DNA of 64,000 nt from Desulfoluna sp942491485 (GCA_942491485.1 CALOAX010000005.1:1-64000), one strand, 5' to 3'. Shown: positions 27,350 to 36,537, numbered from the stretch's first letter. A program made the numbers and translations. The notes: generated by a model from the sequence alone, not told the origin.

Positions 27350-28729
27350 ATGTCGTTGATTCGCGTTGCTAATGCGGCTGGTTTTTGGGGAGATTGGTTG
27401 GAAGCTCCCCGCCGAACTGTGGAATCCGCCGAGGTGGATTATCTCACGCTCGAATATCTGGCGGAACTCACGCTTTCGGTGTTGGCTCATCAAAGATCTC
27501 ACGATCCCCAAGCCGGGTTCGTCACGGATTTTCCGCTGGTGCTACGCAGTTTGATTCCCGCACTCCGCCAACAGCCGAACCTCAACATCATCACCAATGC
27601 CGGCGGCATGAACCCCGCAAGTTGCGCCCGGGAAACCGCCCGCATTTTAAGTGAGCAAGGCATGGCCGATGTCCCCATTGGCGTGGTCACCGGGGATGAC
27701 CTGCTTTCCCGCCGAGAGGAATTGGCCAAAGTCGGCGAAGTTTTTCAACACATGGAAACCGGCGAACCTTTAGGACAGTGTGCGGAAAATGTGGTGTGCA
27801 TCAATGCCTACTTGGGAGCAACCGGGATAACTCAAGCCTGCCAACAAAATGCACGCATAGTTATCACAGGGCGTTGTGCGGATGCCTCCTTGACAGTGGC
27901 TCCGGCGATGCACGAATTGGGTTGGTCACCGGACAATTGGGATTCCCTCGCCCAAGCCACGGTGGCGGGGCATCTGATCGAGTGCGGTGCCCAAGCCACG
28001 GGTGGGATGTTTTCGGATTGGTCGGAATCAATGTCTCTCTCTGATGTGGGTTATCCCATTGCAGAAATTTCCCACGATGGCAACGTGGTGATCACAAAAC
28101 CTGCGGGCACTCAAGGCCAAGTCACCAAGGCGACTTTAAGCGAACAGTTAATCTACGAAATCGGCGATCCCGCGAACTATCTCACGCCGGATGTCGCGGC
28201 GGATTTTACCAATGTGCGATTGATCGAAGAGAATGCTAATCGCGTGCAAGTCACGGGAGCCAAGGGACAAGCCCAGCCGGAACGGTTCAAGGTTTCGCTT
28301 GCCTATCGGGATGGCTATGCGGTTTCCGCGATGATCGTGGTTTGCGGACGAAAAGCGGAATCGAAAGCCCGAATGTGCGGGGAGATGATTTTGGACCGGC
28401 TTCGTCTCGCCGAGTGTTCGCCTAGGATGTCGAATGTCGAAATTTTAGGATCGGGGGATTCGCTGCCCGGAATTTGGCCACAAGACTCCGCTTCCTCTCC
28501 GGGTGAAGTCGTGCTGCGAATCAGCGCGCGGGATCCCAATCGGGAAACTTTGGAACGCCTGACCCGCGAATTGGCTCCGTTGGTGACTTCAGGTCCGCCT
28601 GGCGTGACGGGTTACACGGGTCCGCGGGCGAAACCTTATCCCGTGTTGAGTTTCTGGCCAACTACGATTGGCCGAGAACTCATTCAACCCGAAGTCCATG
28701 TGCTTTCCGCAAAGGAATGGTTGACATGA
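27350..28729 (+). CDS. AtuA-family protein (DUF1446)
   Basis: The 459-aa protein belongs to the AtuA/DUF1446 family, named from the acyclic terpene utilisation gene of Pseudomonas. Typical segments are RVANAAGFWGDW, VDYLTLEYLAELTLSVLAHQ, ITNAGGMNPASCA, GRCADASLTVAPAMHELGWS and VTKATLSEQLIYEIGDP. The biochemical reaction is not established. The next gene encodes the small C-terminal AtuA-associated domain, and an enoyl-CoA hydratase follows, so a branched or terpene-derived acyl-CoA breakdown role fits. The stop overlaps the next start. Confidence 0.9.
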   Translation: MSLIRVANAAGFWGDWLEAPRRTVESAEVDYLTLEYLAELTLSVLAHQRSHDPQAGFVTDFPLVLRSLIPALRQQPNLNIITNAGGMNPASCARETARILSEQGMADVPIGVVTGDDLLSRREELAKVGEVFQHMETGEPLGQCAENVVCINAYLGATGITQACQQNARIVITGRCADASLTVAPAMHELGWSPDNWDSLAQATVAGHLIECGAQATGGMFSDWSESMSLSDVGYPIAEISHDGNVVITKPAGTQGQVTKATLSEQLIYEIGDPANYLTPDVAADFTNVRLIEENANRVQVTGAKGQAQPERFKVSLAYRDGYAVSAMIVVCGRKAESKARMCGEMILDRLRLAECSPRMSNVEILGSGDSLPGIWPQDSASSPGEVVLRISARDPNRETLERLTRELAPLVTSGPPGVTGYTGPRAKPYPVLSFWPTTIGRELIQPEVHVLSAKEWLT

Positions 28730-29073
28730 GCAACATCCGATTGGGAGACATCGCGCATGCCCGTTCCGGGGATAAAGGCAACCATGCGAATGTGGGCGTC
28801 ATCGCCTATACACCCGCCGGGTTTGACTATCTTGGCCAAGTGCTCACGGAAGTTCGCGTGGCTGAGTTTTTTCTGCCCTTAAGACCCAAAGCGGTGGCGA
28901 GATTTTCAATGCCCGGCATCGGGGCTTATAATTTCCTGTTGAGCGATGTGTTAGCGGGCGGGGCGAGTGGATCATTGCGGATTGATAGCCAAGGCAAAAT
29001 TCTGGGGCTTGCGATTTTAGAAATGCCCATCCCGCGCCCGGCGAATCTTGAAGACATGCAGCCTGCCGATTAA
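28726..29073 (+). CDS. AtuA-associated small C-terminal domain protein
   Basis: The 115-aa protein (starting MSNIRLGDIAHARSGDKGNH) is the separate form of the domain that in many AtuA proteins is fused to the C-terminus. Its ATG overlaps the upstream stop by four bases (ATGA), showing coupling. Motifs RSGDKGNHANVGVIAY and FSMPGIGAYNFLL are family-typical. It probably acts in a complex with the upstream protein. Confidence 0.88.
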   Translation: MSNIRLGDIAHARSGDKGNHANVGVIAYTPAGFDYLGQVLTEVRVAEFFLPLRPKAVARFSMPGIGAYNFLLSDVLAGGASGSLRIDSQGKILGLAILEMPIPRPANLEDMQPAD

Positions 29074-29143
29074 ACGCGGTTGGCGGGCTTGGTTGTCTTT
29101 GTTTTTCTTCTGTTGAATCTTTCCCAAAAGTGAAAACTCAGCA

Positions 29144-29425
29144 ATGATCCAGCAAGTCCTGGAAGTCAATTGCAGTGGCGGCATTTGTCGCATCGTGCTC
29201 AATCGTCCCGATAAACGAAATGCTCTCTCGCGCGAGTTGATCCAAAATTTGCACGCCCAAATTCAAACCGCCGCTCAAGGATTCCACGCGGCTGGTGGTC
29301 ATCTCAGCCAACGGTCCCGTGTTTTGTGCCGGGATGGATCTCGCGGAAATGCAAGATCGGGCTTCCAAACCCGATGCGCAAGAACTCTGGGAAGCAGATA
29401 CTCAAGTCTATCAGCCGGCCTTTTC
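29144..29425 (+). pseudogene. Enoyl-CoA hydratase/isomerase, frameshifted and truncated at junction 2
   Basis: The N-terminus (CRIVLNRPDKRNALSRELIQ) is a typical crotonase start. Near 29,277-29,282 one extra base shifts the frame; the continuation (VVISANGPVFCAGMDLAEMQ) reads in the next frame and contains the oxyanion-hole FCAGMDL. After about 95 native residues the sequence changes to the GC-rich block at ~29,425, so the catalytic C-terminal half is missing. It follows the AtuA pair on the same strand. Confidence 0.8.
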
Positions 29426-29440
29426 TGCTGTTCAGGTTCT
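29412..29440. other. Chimeric junction 2 (planctomycete block to GC-rich Myxococcota-like block)
   Basis: The crotonase frame (ELWEADTQVYQ) gives way to an Lgt-like frame (SVWLLLHRRFRGQVF) within about 30 bases. Both genes are truncated and composition rises in GC. The exact base is unresolved. Confidence 0.85.
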
Positions 29441-29783
29441 CTGTCTGGCTGCTCTTGCATCGGCGATTTCGCGGGCAGGTGTTCGTGACGGTCGCGGGGA
29501 TCTACGCAGCGCTTCGGTTCATGCTCCAGATACCTTCCGAGACGACCCGGAGCGCGGCACGCGTCAGGTTTTCAACCTCGCAGCTGATCTCGCTTGCCCT
29601 GATCCCGGCCTGCATCCTCGCCTGTTGCACCTCAAGAAGCAGGCTGATGAGAACGGAGACGTACCCCTGCCTGCCTGGGCGCTCGATCCGGGCCCCGCCG
29701 CGGAGGCACCGCCCTCACCCTCCAGCGCAGACGATCGTCCGGCGAAATACCGCCCCAAGAAGCCCCGCAAGAAGAAGCGCTGA
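29430..29783 (+). pseudogene. lgt: Prolipoprotein diacylglyceryl transferase, C-terminal part with several frameshifts
   Basis: Recognisable Lgt pieces lie in different frames: FRGQVFVTVAGIYAALRF, then FRDDPERGT, then STSQLISLALIPACILA, and a basic tail ending KYRPKKPRKKKR with a stop at 29783. At least three single-base shifts (near 29,540, 29,560 and 29,625) are needed to join them. Lgt moves diacylglycerol onto lipoprotein cysteines. The N-terminal two-thirds are lost at the junction. The frameshifts look like consensus errors rather than gene decay because the protein-level match is good between them. Confidence 0.72.
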
Positions 29784-29789
29784 AAGGGC

Positions 29790-30728
29790 GGCCGCTCAGG
29801 GTCATCGCTGAGCTTGGCGGCGTTGAACGCTTCGAGAACCGCGGCGAGGGTGCGCACGCTGTCGAGCTCGAGATTCGGCTGCAGCGCAAGGGCCGTACGG
29901 AACGCGGCTTCGGCGAAGTCGAGGCGCTCGAGGGCGACGTAGGCCACAGCGAGCTCCTTCTGAATGGTCACGGTCTGCGAGGAGCTGAGCCGGGTCATTC
30001 GAAACGGCAGACGGTTGGCGAGCGCCACCGCCTCCTCGTACTGGCCATCACGGACCTGCTGAATGAGCTCTGGCAGCTTCGCGTCGATCTGCTGCTGGAG
30101 TGCCTGGGCCTCGCCGTCGGTGGCTGCCTCACGAAACGCTTCGCGCGCCTCACTACCGCCTTTGGCGACGAGCCGAAGGTCGACGATGAGGACAAGCACC
30201 ACCTGGCCCGCCGCTCGATACGCGCGCTGGCGGTGAACCGGCGAAGACGCTTCCGGCGCAGGGGCGTCGTCCCCGAGATACTGTTTCGAGATCGCCGATA
30301 GAGTCTCGCCGGGAGACACCCGGTGCGGTAGCGGATACGCGACGAGGAGCTCGGTGCCTGCCCCCGGTTCTACGCGCCGGTCAGCGCCGTTGGCGTCTAC
30401 CAGCGCTGAATAGCGATCTTCGCCCCCGTAGAGCTCAGGCGCGATCGACCCCCGGGTGTCGCCCTGCTGCACCGTGTAGAAAGCAACGGACCGGGATGTA
30501 GACCCAGCTCCCGGACACGAGCTCCTGCGGGTCGCTGCTGCGCACCCGGTTGGCCTCGCCGAAGCAGACCGCCTCCCGTCGGATCCCCGTAGTAACTGCT
30601 CCGCGATCGACTCGAACGTGTCGCCCTCCTGCACCGGGTAGCGTGTAGACCGCCTGGGCGGCAGAGGTCGACGGCGGAAGCCAACCGGCGAGGCAACCCA
30701 GGACGGCGAGGAACGGGAGACGTCTCAT
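29790..30728 (-). pseudogene. Secreted LysM-domain protein with TPR-like C-terminus, frameshifted
   Basis: The start at 30728 opens a signal peptide (MRRLPFLAVLGCLAGWLPPS). After a shift near 30,640 come LysM repeats (VQEGDTFESIAEQLL; YTVQQGDTRGSIAPELYGG; HRVSPGETLSAISKQYLG), which bind peptidoglycan. A helical region with DGQYEEAVALANRLPF and LDFAEAAFRTALALQPNLEL (TPR-like) follows. Further shifts occur around 30,520 and 30,240. The 3' end is unresolved because the frames cross near 29,790. The start overlaps the kinase stop by four bases (ATGA), so the two formed an operon. Confidence 0.65.
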
Positions 30729-31870
30729 CGGCGCCTCATGGCGATGACGCGGGCGCATCCATGGTCACCGGCTGGTCGAAGAGTCACGCGATCGGCGAGC
30801 GTGGCCGAGCTCGATCGAGACCTCGCGCTCGATCGGCGCGAAGTAGGGATTGACGTACTTGACGAAGTGTCGCCCAGGGCTGAGCGAGACCGAGCGTGCA
30901 GCGGAGTTGTCATCATGAGCTCTCCGTCGACGTAGACGTGGGCCCACGGGTCGCGCTCACGCGCAGGAAGCCCGCGTCGTTCGGGTTGATGAACCCGGGC
31001 TCGCCCTGCGACGCCGGGGCGGACCACCGGCCGCTCGCGGCGGCTTGCACCGTGAGTCCCGAAAGCAGAATGGCCCCGAAGACGAGCGCCTGTTTGAGAA
31101 CGCCGAACGGAGAAAGCTCCCGTTTCGGCGGGTGCTCCGGAGCACTCGCGGTGCGACCGACACTTCGTCCAGGGTCTGCTCCCCGTCATCACCCCGATTT
31201 CATGGAGAAACATGACCAGACGGGCGTTGTGGCTCATCGCGACGCGGGGGGCCAAGAACTCGGTGAGGTCGTCGATGAGCGCCTGGGTCGTCGGGTACCG
31301 GTTGGCCGGCAGCTTCTCCATGCCCCGCGCCATGATGCGCTCCAGCGCACGCGGGACCGCGGCGTTGAGCTTCTTGAAGGGCTGGTGTAGCGGTCGAGCC
31401 GGATCTTCTGCATCACCGTGCGGGTGTCGTCCTCGACGAACGGCTTACGGCCGGTGAGCATCTGATAGAGCACGATACCGACCGAAAAGAGGTCACTTCG
31501 GAAGTCGAGCTTATCGCCGAGAATCTGCTCGGGACTCATGTAGCTCGGCGTGCCGAGACCGGTACCGGTCTCGGTGAGGACGCCGAACCGCTCGTGACGG
31601 GCGATGCCGAAGTCCATGAGCTTAACGTCGCCCTGCATCGACACCATGATGTTCGCAGGCTTGATGTCGCGATGAATGATCCCGCGGAAGTGCGCATAGT
31701 CGAGACCGCGGACCAACTGCAGAGCGATGATCGCGGCGATGTCCGGCGGCAGGCGCGGAGAGCGTTCGAGCAGATCGTAGAGATCGATCCCGTCGACGTG
31801 CTCCATGACGATGAACATCGACCGACCGTCTTTTAGAAAATCGATGACGTGGAGGATGTTCTCGTGCTGA
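30725..31870 (-). pseudogene. Ser/Thr protein kinase with C-terminal TM and PEGA-like domain, N-lobe missing, frameshifted
   Basis: The kinase C-lobe is clear: HENILHVIDF, catalytic HRDIKPANIM, LMDFGIARH (DFG) and the activation-loop end TPSYMSPEQI. The Gly-loop and ATP-binding Lys are absent, lost at junction 3. Frame changes near 31,385 and 31,190 and in the tail are needed to read RGMEKLPANRYPTTQALIDD, a TM segment (LKQALVFGAILLSGLTVQ) and a PEGA-like domain (SLSPGRHFVKYVNPYFAPIE). The stop overlaps the LysM gene start. The architecture suggests envelope-stress signalling. Confidence 0.75.
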
Positions 31871-31885
31871 AGCGAGTTCCAGTCG
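31861..31885. other. Chimeric junction 3 (GC-rich block to Desulfobacterota block), in-frame
   Basis: Reading on the minus strand, a TIGR03545-type protein (KEGKSDWNSLQ) passes in frame into kinase sequence (HENILHVIDF). The result is an apparent 425-aa hybrid ORF (32511 down to 31234). The domain mixture has no biological logic and the kinase lacks its N-lobe. Confidence 0.85.
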
Positions 31886-32511
31886 GATTTCCCCTCTTTC
31901 AGTTTTTTGATGCGCTTTTCGTAACCGTCAAAGTCGTCGTCATCAGGAAGGGCAGCGATGCGCTCCTTGTACTGTACTTTGAGCTTCTTTATGTCTTCCT
32001 GTATTTTTTTCGCCTCTTCAACGCTGGCAAGGGTCTCCTGCTCCAGGATTTTCTTGGGGTCTTTCATGTCCAGGGAGGGCAGAGACAAGCCCTTGCCGCT
32101 CTTTTCTTTTTCATCAGGGCTTTCCTTGGCTTGTTTCTTTTTCTTTGTGACGGCTCCGGAGCGGCTTCGTTCGGTATCAAAGCGGATGCCCGTTGCTGCC
32201 ATCTCGGGAATGATCCATTTTCTGAAGAAGAGGGGGGCTGTCTCCACAGAGAGAGCCATACGGCCGACCTCTACGGCATTTGTCATGGGTGCGTCAGGGT
32301 TGGTGACGGCGAGCCCGGTGAGTTCGAGCCCTGCCGGAATAAAGGTGAGGTCTGCATCGGCCAGCTCTACACGTGCGCCAACGATGAGGGTGCCGGTGGT
32401 CTCAATGGCTTTTTTGATGAGGCTGTCGGCGAAGAGAACACAAAAGAGAATGATGGCGGCTGTGATGACGATAAAGGCGGCCACACCCTTGATACGAATC
32501 CATTTTTTCAT
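31870..32511 (-). CDS. TIGR03545-family protein, N-terminal ~213 residues
   Basis: The protein starts with a single membrane anchor (~8-28, VAAFIVITAAIILFCVLFAD), then an AsmA-like beta region (VELADADLTFIPAGLELTGL). A Lys/Glu-rich coiled segment follows (EEAKKIQEDIKKLKVQYKER). This matches TIGR03545, found beside TIGR03546 in desulfobacteria and related groups. AAGGAGGT precedes the ATG at an ideal distance. The C-terminus is lost at the junction. Function unknown; an envelope or lipid-transport role is suggested only by AsmA-like features. Confidence 0.8.
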
Positions 32512-32527
32512 GGGAACCTCCTTGGGA

Positions 32528-33031
32528 TCAGGCCAGGGCCTTGTAAACGTCGTAAATTTTGGATGCCTTGAAAATCTGCATGAGGCGGCTTTTGTTTACC
32601 AGGGCCAGGAGTTTTTCCCGGTAGGCGGTGATGAGCCGGTTGAAAACAAGGAGGAGGGGCACAAAGAGTACCAGGGCTGAGATGAGGCTGCCCATGACCA
32701 CGGTGTTGTTGAACCGGGCCAGTCGGAAGAGGGAGATGTTGTAAAGCGCTGTCCAGAGGCCCTCCAGGGCAGGCAGGGTCAGGATCCAGTTGCCGAGGCC
32801 GTGGAAGAGGGGATCGCCGAGCCAGGCGATGCCCGAAAAGACGGCCCAGCCGAGAAGAAATGCGGAGAGGTTGACCTTTACCACACACACGGCAAACAGA
32901 ATAATGAGGTTGTGGAGCGAAAAGAGCGGGGTAAACCCGAGTACCACGGAGAGGCAGAGGGCCAGGCTGATTTGGGCCGGCTCCGCTTCCGAGTTCAACA
33001 GTTTTAACAGGTTGGCAACAAGTTGGATCAT
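32528..33031 (-). CDS. TIGR03546-family membrane protein
   Basis: The 167-aa integral membrane protein has 3-4 hydrophobic helices (QISLALCLSVVLGFTPLFSL, LIILFAVCVVKVNLSAFLLG, MGSLISALVLFVPLLLVF). TIGR03546 proteins are encoded directly upstream of TIGR03545 genes, as here, with 16 bases between them. The pair is likely one functional unit. No activity is known. Confidence 0.85.
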   Translation of the reverse strand: MIQLVANLLKLLNSEAEPAQISLALCLSVVLGFTPLFSLHNLIILFAVCVVKVNLSAFLLGWAVFSGIAWLGDPLFHGLGNWILTLPALEGLWTALYNISLFRLARFNNTVVMGSLISALVLFVPLLLVFNRLITAYREKLLALVNKSRLMQIFKASKIYDVYKALA

Positions 33032-33223
33032 GGGGCCTCCTCGCGGGTCGTACGCGGCAATATGATGAATATCATTTGTTTATCGCATGTTGTGTGTGGG
33101 GTGTTGGCGGGTTTGTCTATGTATTTCAGATAGATTAGGTGGGGCGCATCGCGGTGTCAAGGTGAAATCAACGGCGGAGGGCATCACGTCAAGTAACAGA
33201 AAAGCCTTCTATGGTCAAAGTGT

Positions 33224-33915
33224 GCCTCCGGCGGCAAGGTGTGCCACCTTGAAAGCAGGTTGCAAATGCGCTTCGCCCCTCGTTCCTCGGGGCAAATCAC
33301 ATTCGCTTTTTATTTTAGTGTAAATCTAAAGACAAAGACTAAACCTGTTCGTCAAACGTTTCAAAGGTTTGGCCCCGGCAGGGCCACCGGAGGTAACTTT
33401 AAGCGCGTTGCCTTTTATGGTTAAAGTTCAGGGCAAAAGCCTGCCTCCGGCGGCAAGGTGTGCCACCTTGAAAGCAGGTTGCAAATGCGCTTTACCCCTC
33501 GTTCCTCGGGGCAAATCACATTCGCCTTGGGCTTTGGATTTATCCAAGGGTGTTTTTCAAAACCTGTTTATCAAACTTTTCAAAAGTTTGGCCCCCGGCA
33601 GGGCCGCCGGAGGCATCTTTAAGCTGGCTGCCTCCGGCGGCAAGGTGTGCCACTTTGAAAGCAGGTTGCAAATGCGCTTTACCCCTCGTTCCTCGGGGCA
33701 AATCACATTCGCCTTGGGCTTTGGATTTATCCAAGGGTGTTTTTCAAAACCTGTTTATCAAACGTTTCAAAAGTTTGGCCCCCGGCAGGGCCGCCGGAGG
33801 CATCTTTAAGCTGGCTGCCTCCGGCGGCAAGGTGTGCCACCTTGAAAGCGAGTTGCGAATGCTCTTAGCCCTCGTTCCTCGGGCTCTTCACATTCGCTGA
33901 CGGGCTACGCCCGTG
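33224..33915. repeat. Array of REPIN-like doublets (A-B-A-B-A-B-A)
   Basis: Modules of type A start at 33224, 33443, 33630 and 33817 with GCCTCCGGCGGC. Type B modules at 33342-33393, 33561-33614 and 33748-33801 end in its reverse complement (the first with one change). Each A-B pair is a ~170-bp doublet with inverted ends. The spacing between A copies is 219, 187 and 187 bases, and the last two units are almost identical, so tandem duplication occurred. Inside A are AAGGTG-TGC-CACCTT and a GCGAATG/CATTCGC-type stem; inside B is AAACTTTT-C-AAAAGTTT. No ORF is credible. Confidence 0.92.
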
Positions 33916-34077
33916 AATCTCGGTATTTCATGTGTGCCAGTCGTCACCTCTCGGCATTCGTTTTGACGGTTGACTTTGGCCAGAATCACTCCAGCGGCAG
34001 GGGTTGCGAAGCCACTTAGGCAAAAAATCCCCTGCACGCCGGAGGCAATGTTGAACCGAACCGTTGCAACCTGAATA

Positions 34078-34746
34078 TCAATCCCCCAGGGAGGGGAACA
34101 TGTCGTACTCACCGCTCTCTTTTTTAAGGGCCGAGTCGGTTTGGCTGAGGATCTTTTTCACCAGGGTTTTTGAGGTGCGCTCGGCAAATCGCACGCCGTT
34201 GCAGTCGCACGGTGCGAACATGTCGTCTTTGAACCCGGAGCTGCGGGTGATGGCACCCTTCCACATGATTTCCCCGGTTTCGACATGGATCGCCTTCACC
34301 GAGTAGCTTAACGTGGTGCAGGAGACGGTCTTCATTTTTCCCTTCACCCGTTCGTACTTCGCCTTTTTAAAATCGCGAACCCTGCCGAGGACAATGACGC
34401 TGGCGCCGGTCAGCTCACCGATCTGCTTGAGCTGCGCGTCATCGATGTGTCCCATGTAGGAGAACTCCATCCCTTCAAGGGCTGTTTCGATGAGGTCGCG
34501 CTCCACGATGGTGTAACCGGACTTTGCAAAGGCGGTTTCAAAGGCGTCAGCCACCACTTCGGGCACACTGAACCCGAAGTTGTCCCGCTCTGCGGATCGC
34601 TTGTCTGCAAAGGGGATAATGGCGAAGTTGTTATGATCGAAATCGGGGAGCCGAGGGCTCAGGACCACCGTCGTTTGCGAGGGCTTGAACATGGAGCATC
34701 CGGAGAGAAGAAACAGGGCGATAAGCAAGAGGGCGATTCGTTTCAT
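34078..34746 (-). CDS. Outer-membrane-type lipoprotein with CsgG/LpoB-like fold
   Basis: The 222-aa lipoprotein has signal MKRIALLLIALFLLSGCSMF (lipobox LSGC, lipidated Cys ~17). The body has the alternating pattern of CsgG/LpoB/FlgO-type proteins: NNFAIIPFADKRSAERDNFG, VVADAFETAFAKSGYTIVER, IGELTGASVIVLGRVRDFKK. The start at 34746 has AGGAT upstream; the longer ORF adds only non-signal sequence. Its partner is unknown. It lies between the repeat array and the adenine deaminase gene, which is divergent. Confidence 0.75.
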   Translation of the reverse strand: MKRIALLLIALFLLSGCSMFKPSQTTVVLSPRLPDFDHNNFAIIPFADKRSAERDNFGFSVPEVVADAFETAFAKSGYTIVERDLIETALEGMEFSYMGHIDDAQLKQIGELTGASVIVLGRVRDFKKAKYERVKGKMKTVSCTTLSYSVKAIHVETGEIMWKGAITRSSGFKDDMFAPCDCNGVRFAERTSKTLVKKILSQTDSALKKESGEYDMFPSLGD

Positions 34747-35064
34747 GGCGATATCCTGTGACCGGTGAGGGGTGTAAGAGATGCGGAGACACATGGTCAG
34801 GCACGTTAACGCATGGGCATGCGTTGAAACCGTCCGTCGTTTGTTTCCGCATCTGCCTGAGGTTCTGGATAACATCATTCTCTGTATTGATCATATCTTA
34901 TATCGTATGCAGAGGCATGGGGCAAGGGATCCTACGGAGAATGGCGTGCCAGGGAACAAACCGGATTGACACTCTTTGCGTCGGTATGGGATGCAGGGGT
35001 TTTCTTTTGAGGCGAAGGGGATTAAAATAGATCTTATAACCATATTTTATTTTAGGGAGACCCC

Positions 35065-36069
35065 ATGGACGTAAAAATGAACGGTAACCTGCCCAAGGCA
35101 GAGTTGCATCTGCATATTGAAGGAACCCTGGAGCCGGAGCTGATGTTTGCCCTGGCAGAGCGAAACGGTATCAAGTTGCCGTATAAAGATACGGAGGCTA
35201 TCCGCGCCGCCTACCAGTTCACCAACCTTCAGAGCTTCCTCGATATCTATTACGCCGGAGCCGGCGTGCTTCAGACTTCCCGGGATTTTTACGATCTCAC
35301 CTGGGCCTACCTGGAGCGATGCAAAGCGGACAACGTGGTCCACACCGAGATCTTTTTCGACCCCCAGACCCACACGGAACGGGGCATCGACTTTGAAACG
35401 GTGCTTGAGGGCATTGACGGGGCCCTTTCCGATGCAAAAGAGAAACTGGGAATTACCAGTCACCTTATCATGTCGTTTCTTCGCCACCTCTCCGAAGAGA
35501 GCGCCATGGAGACCTTGGAGATGGCCCTGCCCTACAAAGACCGCATGATCGGTGTGGGGCTCGACTCCTCCGAGGCCGGCTTTCCCCCTGAGATGTTTGA
35601 GCGGGTTTTTGCCAAGGCACGTAAAGCTGGCTTTATTCCCATGGCACACGCCGGGGAAGAGGGGCCTCCCGAGTACATCCACCAGGCCCTGGAACTCCTG
35701 AAGGTGGTGCGTATCGATCACGGGGTCAGAGCCATTGAAGACCCGAAACTCATGGAACGCCTGATTGCCGAGCGAATGCCCCTGACTGTCTGCCCCCTCT
35801 CCAACGTCAAGCTGAAGGTCTTCGAAACACTCGCCGACCACAATATCCTGGAGATGCTCGACCAGGGCGCCTGCGTGACCGTGAACTCGGACGACCCCGC
35901 CTACTTCGGCGGCTACATGAACGCCAACTTCGAAGGGCTGGTCAATGAACTGGGCATGACCGAAACCCAGGCACGCCGCCTTGCGGCCAACAGCTTTGAA
36001 GCCAGCTTCCTGCCCGAGGCAGAGAAAAAGGCGTGGATGGCCAAGGCCCTGGGAAACGGCGGGGCATAA
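35065..36069 (+). CDS. Adenine deaminase (adenosine-deaminase superfamily)
   Basis: The 334-aa zinc hydrolase converts adenine to hypoxanthine plus ammonia in purine salvage. Metal and catalytic motifs are present: ELHLHIEGT (His15, His17), AHAGEEG, RIDHGV and NSDDPAYFGG (Asp276/277). AGEEGPPEYI and PLTVCPLSNVKL resemble the adenine-specific (Aah1-type) branch more than classical adenosine deaminases, so adenine is the favoured substrate. TAGGGAGA lies upstream of the start. A repeat module begins eight bases after the stop. Confidence 0.88.
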   Translation: MDVKMNGNLPKAELHLHIEGTLEPELMFALAERNGIKLPYKDTEAIRAAYQFTNLQSFLDIYYAGAGVLQTSRDFYDLTWAYLERCKADNVVHTEIFFDPQTHTERGIDFETVLEGIDGALSDAKEKLGITSHLIMSFLRHLSEESAMETLEMALPYKDRMIGVGLDSSEAGFPPEMFERVFAKARKAGFIPMAHAGEEGPPEYIHQALELLKVVRIDHGVRAIEDPKLMERLIAERMPLTVCPLSNVKLKVFETLADHNILEMLDQGACVTVNSDDPAYFGGYMNANFEGLVNELGMTETQARRLAANSFEASFLPEAEKKAWMAKALGNGGA

Positions 36070-36076
36070 AAAACCT

Positions 36077-36178
36077 GCCTCCGGCGGCCAGGGGATGATC
36101 CCCTGGACCCCAGGTTTTCGAATACTCCCGGCCTTCGTTCCTCAGGCCGATCACATTCGCTGACGGGCTGCGCCCGTG
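36077..36178 (+). repeat. Type C repeat module
   Basis: GCCTCCGGCGGC is followed by the palindrome CCAGGGGAT/ATCCCCTGG, then the GCGAATG-like/ACGGGC-GCCCGT tail shared with type A. It starts seven bases after the adenine deaminase stop. Confidence 0.85.
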
Positions 36179-36354
36179 CACTCAACTGATGCTTTGAGCG
36201 TTTTTAGGCAGGGCATGAGGGACATCACGTTTGTGATAAGCGCATGAGTTGTGGCTAACCTTCTTTAACTCTGAGGGTGATATGAAATCCCTTGATTTAA
36301 AGGTTGACGCCATCATGTCATGCACACGGGTTTTTTAGCCTTTAGCCCTTCCTA

Positions 36355-36392
36355 AGCCCCTCGGACTCAACATGAGTCCGAGGGGCTTTTTT
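36355..36392 (+). terminator. Strong intrinsic terminator without an adjacent gene
   Basis: AGCCCCTCGGACTCA / TGAGTCCGAGGGGCT (15 bp, loop ACA) followed by TTTTT. It is 285 bases past the adenine deaminase stop and no ORF intervenes, so it ends either a long 3' UTR or a small RNA. Confidence 0.88.
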
Positions 36393-36537
36393 ATTTTCAG
36401 AGGCTGAAGAACAGTTCTGATCGTCGAGCCATGAAGCTTTTGCTTTTGTTAGGTTTGTGAGATGGCAGAAGAAAAGTTTGGCTTACCTAAAAATGTTGTT
36501 GATATGGAATTTGATTTGGGCTAAGTAGTTCCTCGAC

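Noticed and set aside
29295..29783. 162-aa plus-strand ORF as a single gene
   Set aside because: Its N-terminal half is the frameshifted crotonase and its C-terminal half is Lgt; it crosses junction 2.
31234..32511. A genuine membrane-anchored Ser/Thr kinase fusion
   Set aside because: Each half is truncated, the halves differ in composition and likely phylum, and the join coincides with a block boundary.
33369..33900. ORFs encoding repeated peptides such as PPAARCATLKAGCKCALPLV
   Set aside because: They are translations of the A and B repeat modules, recurring in many gaps on both strands without ribosome sites.
33224..33915. CRISPR array
   Set aside because: Units are ~170-220 bp, made of long conserved modules with short variable parts, and there are no cas genes; it is a tandem array of REPIN-like doublets.
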